Shown one piece after another: positions 63,362 through 64,000 of a DNA stretch of 64,000 bases (the stretch's first letter is position 1; every line of letters starts with the position of its first letter). A program made the position numbers and the translations under genes. Source of the DNA: CAVPGP01 sp963718065 (GTDB lineage Bacteria > Actinomycetota > Thermoleophilia > Gaiellales > Gaiellaceae); assembly GCA_963718065.1 (NCBI GenBank), contig CAVQYE010000021.1, positions 48,824-112,823 on the forward strand, in the 5' to 3' direction. The notes under the pieces are model-generated. The model ran no database searches. It was not told where the DNA came from and worked only from the letters and a program-made list of their open reading frames with translations.

Positions 63362-64000
63362 CTAGCTCAATGCCTGCACGTCGGTCTCGCCGAAGAAGTC
63401 GCGCACCTCGTCGTCGAGCGGACCGGTCGAGCCGACGAGACCGGCTGCGTCTCGACGAGCCTGCTCGAGGAGGGCTCGATCGCGGGCGAGCCGGGCGAAG
63501 CGGAGGTCCGAGAGGCCCGCCTGGCGGGTGCCGAGGAACTGGCCGCTGCCGCGGATCTCGAGGTCCTTCTCGGCGAGCTCGAACCCGTCGGTCGAGGCGA
63601 CGAGCGCCTCGAGCCGCTCCTTCGCCGCGTCGGTCAGCTCGTCGACCGGCCGCGAGATCAGCAGGCAGTACGACTGCTCCTCCCCGCGCCCGACGCGCCC
63701 GCGCAGCTGGTGCAACTGGGCGAGGCCGAACCGGTCGGCCTCCTGGACGATCATGATCGTCGCGTTCGGGACGTCGATGCCGACCTCGATCACCGTCGTC
63801 GCGACCAGCACGTCGAGCTCTCCCGCCTTGAAGCTCGCCATCAGCTCGCGGCGCTCGGCCGGTCGCAGCCGCCCGTGCAGGAGCCCGACGCGATAGTCCT
63901 TCAGCTCGGCCCGCCGCAGCCGGTCGGCTTCCGCCTCCGCGGCGCGCGCAAGCGACGTCTCGGTCTCCTCGATCAGCGGGCAGACGACGTAGGCCTGGCG
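63362..64000 (-). CDS. recG: ATP-dependent DNA helicase RecG (C-terminal part)
   Basis: The reading runs off the right edge, so the N-terminal wedge and the first helicase domain are missing. The visible 213 residues are the second RecA-like domain and the tail: GLLHGRLRPAERRELMASFK, VLVATTVIEVGIDVPNATIM, QEADRFGLAQLHQLRGRVGR (motif VI) and EKDLEIRGSGQFLGTRQAGL, the TRG motif of RecG and Mfd. RecG remodels stalled forks and Holliday junctions. It heads the recG-small gene-rsmD-coaD-sepIVA-like run. Confidence 0.95.
   Translation of the reverse strand, partial: RQAYVVCPLIEETETSLARAAEAEADRLRRAELKDYRVGLLHGRLRPAERRELMASFKAGELDVLVATTVIEVGIDVPNATIMIVQEADRFGLAQLHQLRGRVGRGEEQSYCLLISRPVDELTDAAKERLEALVASTDGFELAEKDLEIRGSGQFLGTRQAGLSDLRFARLARDRALLEQARRDAAGLVGSTGPLDDEVRDFFGETDVQALS

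Overview
The window is about 64 kb of very GC-rich DNA with Actinomycetota-type gene content: a SepIVA-like protein beside coaD and rsmD, an initiator tRNA ending GCTA, a Gram-positive LexA box, AddAB-like nuclease genes, DUF3105 and baeRF-type proteins, and frequent GTG/TTG starts. Protein style and gene order suggest a deep-branching class such as Thermoleophilia (Gaiellales or Solirubrobacterales). That placement is inference.

Layout. (1) 1-3.7 kb: a partial aldo/keto reductase, an Erm-like rRNA methylase, a small ABM-type protein, a decayed IS110 transposase and an unknown gene. (2) 3.8-19.3 kb: housekeeping and stress genes, including tRNA-fMet, a CDGSH iron-sulfur protein, an MFS exporter, a PAP2 membrane protein, ppx, gdhA, tRNA-Leu, dinG with a perfect SOS box, a CsbD-like small protein behind a promoter/terminator leader, rmuC, a release-factor-like protein, trxB, a gutted corA and nth. 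(3) 19.3-30.4 kb: the two AddAB-like subunits, a LysE exporter, a zinc-ribbon protein, an isocitrate dehydrogenase-like enzyme, a serine hydrolase, an HD-GYP protein and DedA. (4) 30.5-37.9 kb: proton-translocating transhydrogenase (pntAA, pntAB, pntB), an ornithine cyclodeaminase-like gene, an FAD amine oxidase, dprA and comM. All are recognisable along their length but are broken by many single-base indels. (5) 38-46 kb, minus strand: the conserved translation/secretion cluster ffh-rpsP-khpA-rimM-trmD-rplS-rnhB-yraN-(comM-dprA), with lepB present twice around trmD and with a metallophosphoesterase and an orphan DNA methyltransferase inserted. (6) 46-56 kb: a large cyclase/ATPase/TPR regulator (frameshifted), then ftsY, smc, rnc, acpP, plsX and rpmF. 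(7) 56-64 kb: an ABC-F ATPase, a HAD phosphatase, a YceD protein, a secreted Ig-like protein, an EamA transporter, a SepIVA-like protein, coaD, rsmD, a 43-residue membrane protein and the 3' part of recG.

How the genes work together: the minus-strand cluster couples ribosome maturation (rimM, rpsP, rplS, trmD, rnc) with membrane targeting and export (ffh, ftsY, two lepB). DinG, AddAB, Nth, RmuC, DprA, ComM and RecG form a strong DNA repair and recombination theme.

Main unusual signals: (a) two copies (42,046-42,213 and 60,346-60,516) of a roughly 170-nt imperfect palindrome, about 88% identical, with compensatory base changes, whose terminal TAG is the stop codon of adjacent genes; (b) a third palindrome of unrelated sequence but the same size and architecture (5,922-6,091), also spanning exactly from stop codon to stop codon of convergent genes, with possible fragments of it behind corA and lepB; (c) an operator-like motif repeated upstream of comM and rnhB; (d) a promoter followed almost at once by an intrinsic terminator ahead of the CsbD-like gene. 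The dense indels at 30.7-37.7 kb and 46.8-48.4 kb look technical rather than biological, because conserved residues are kept across each break.
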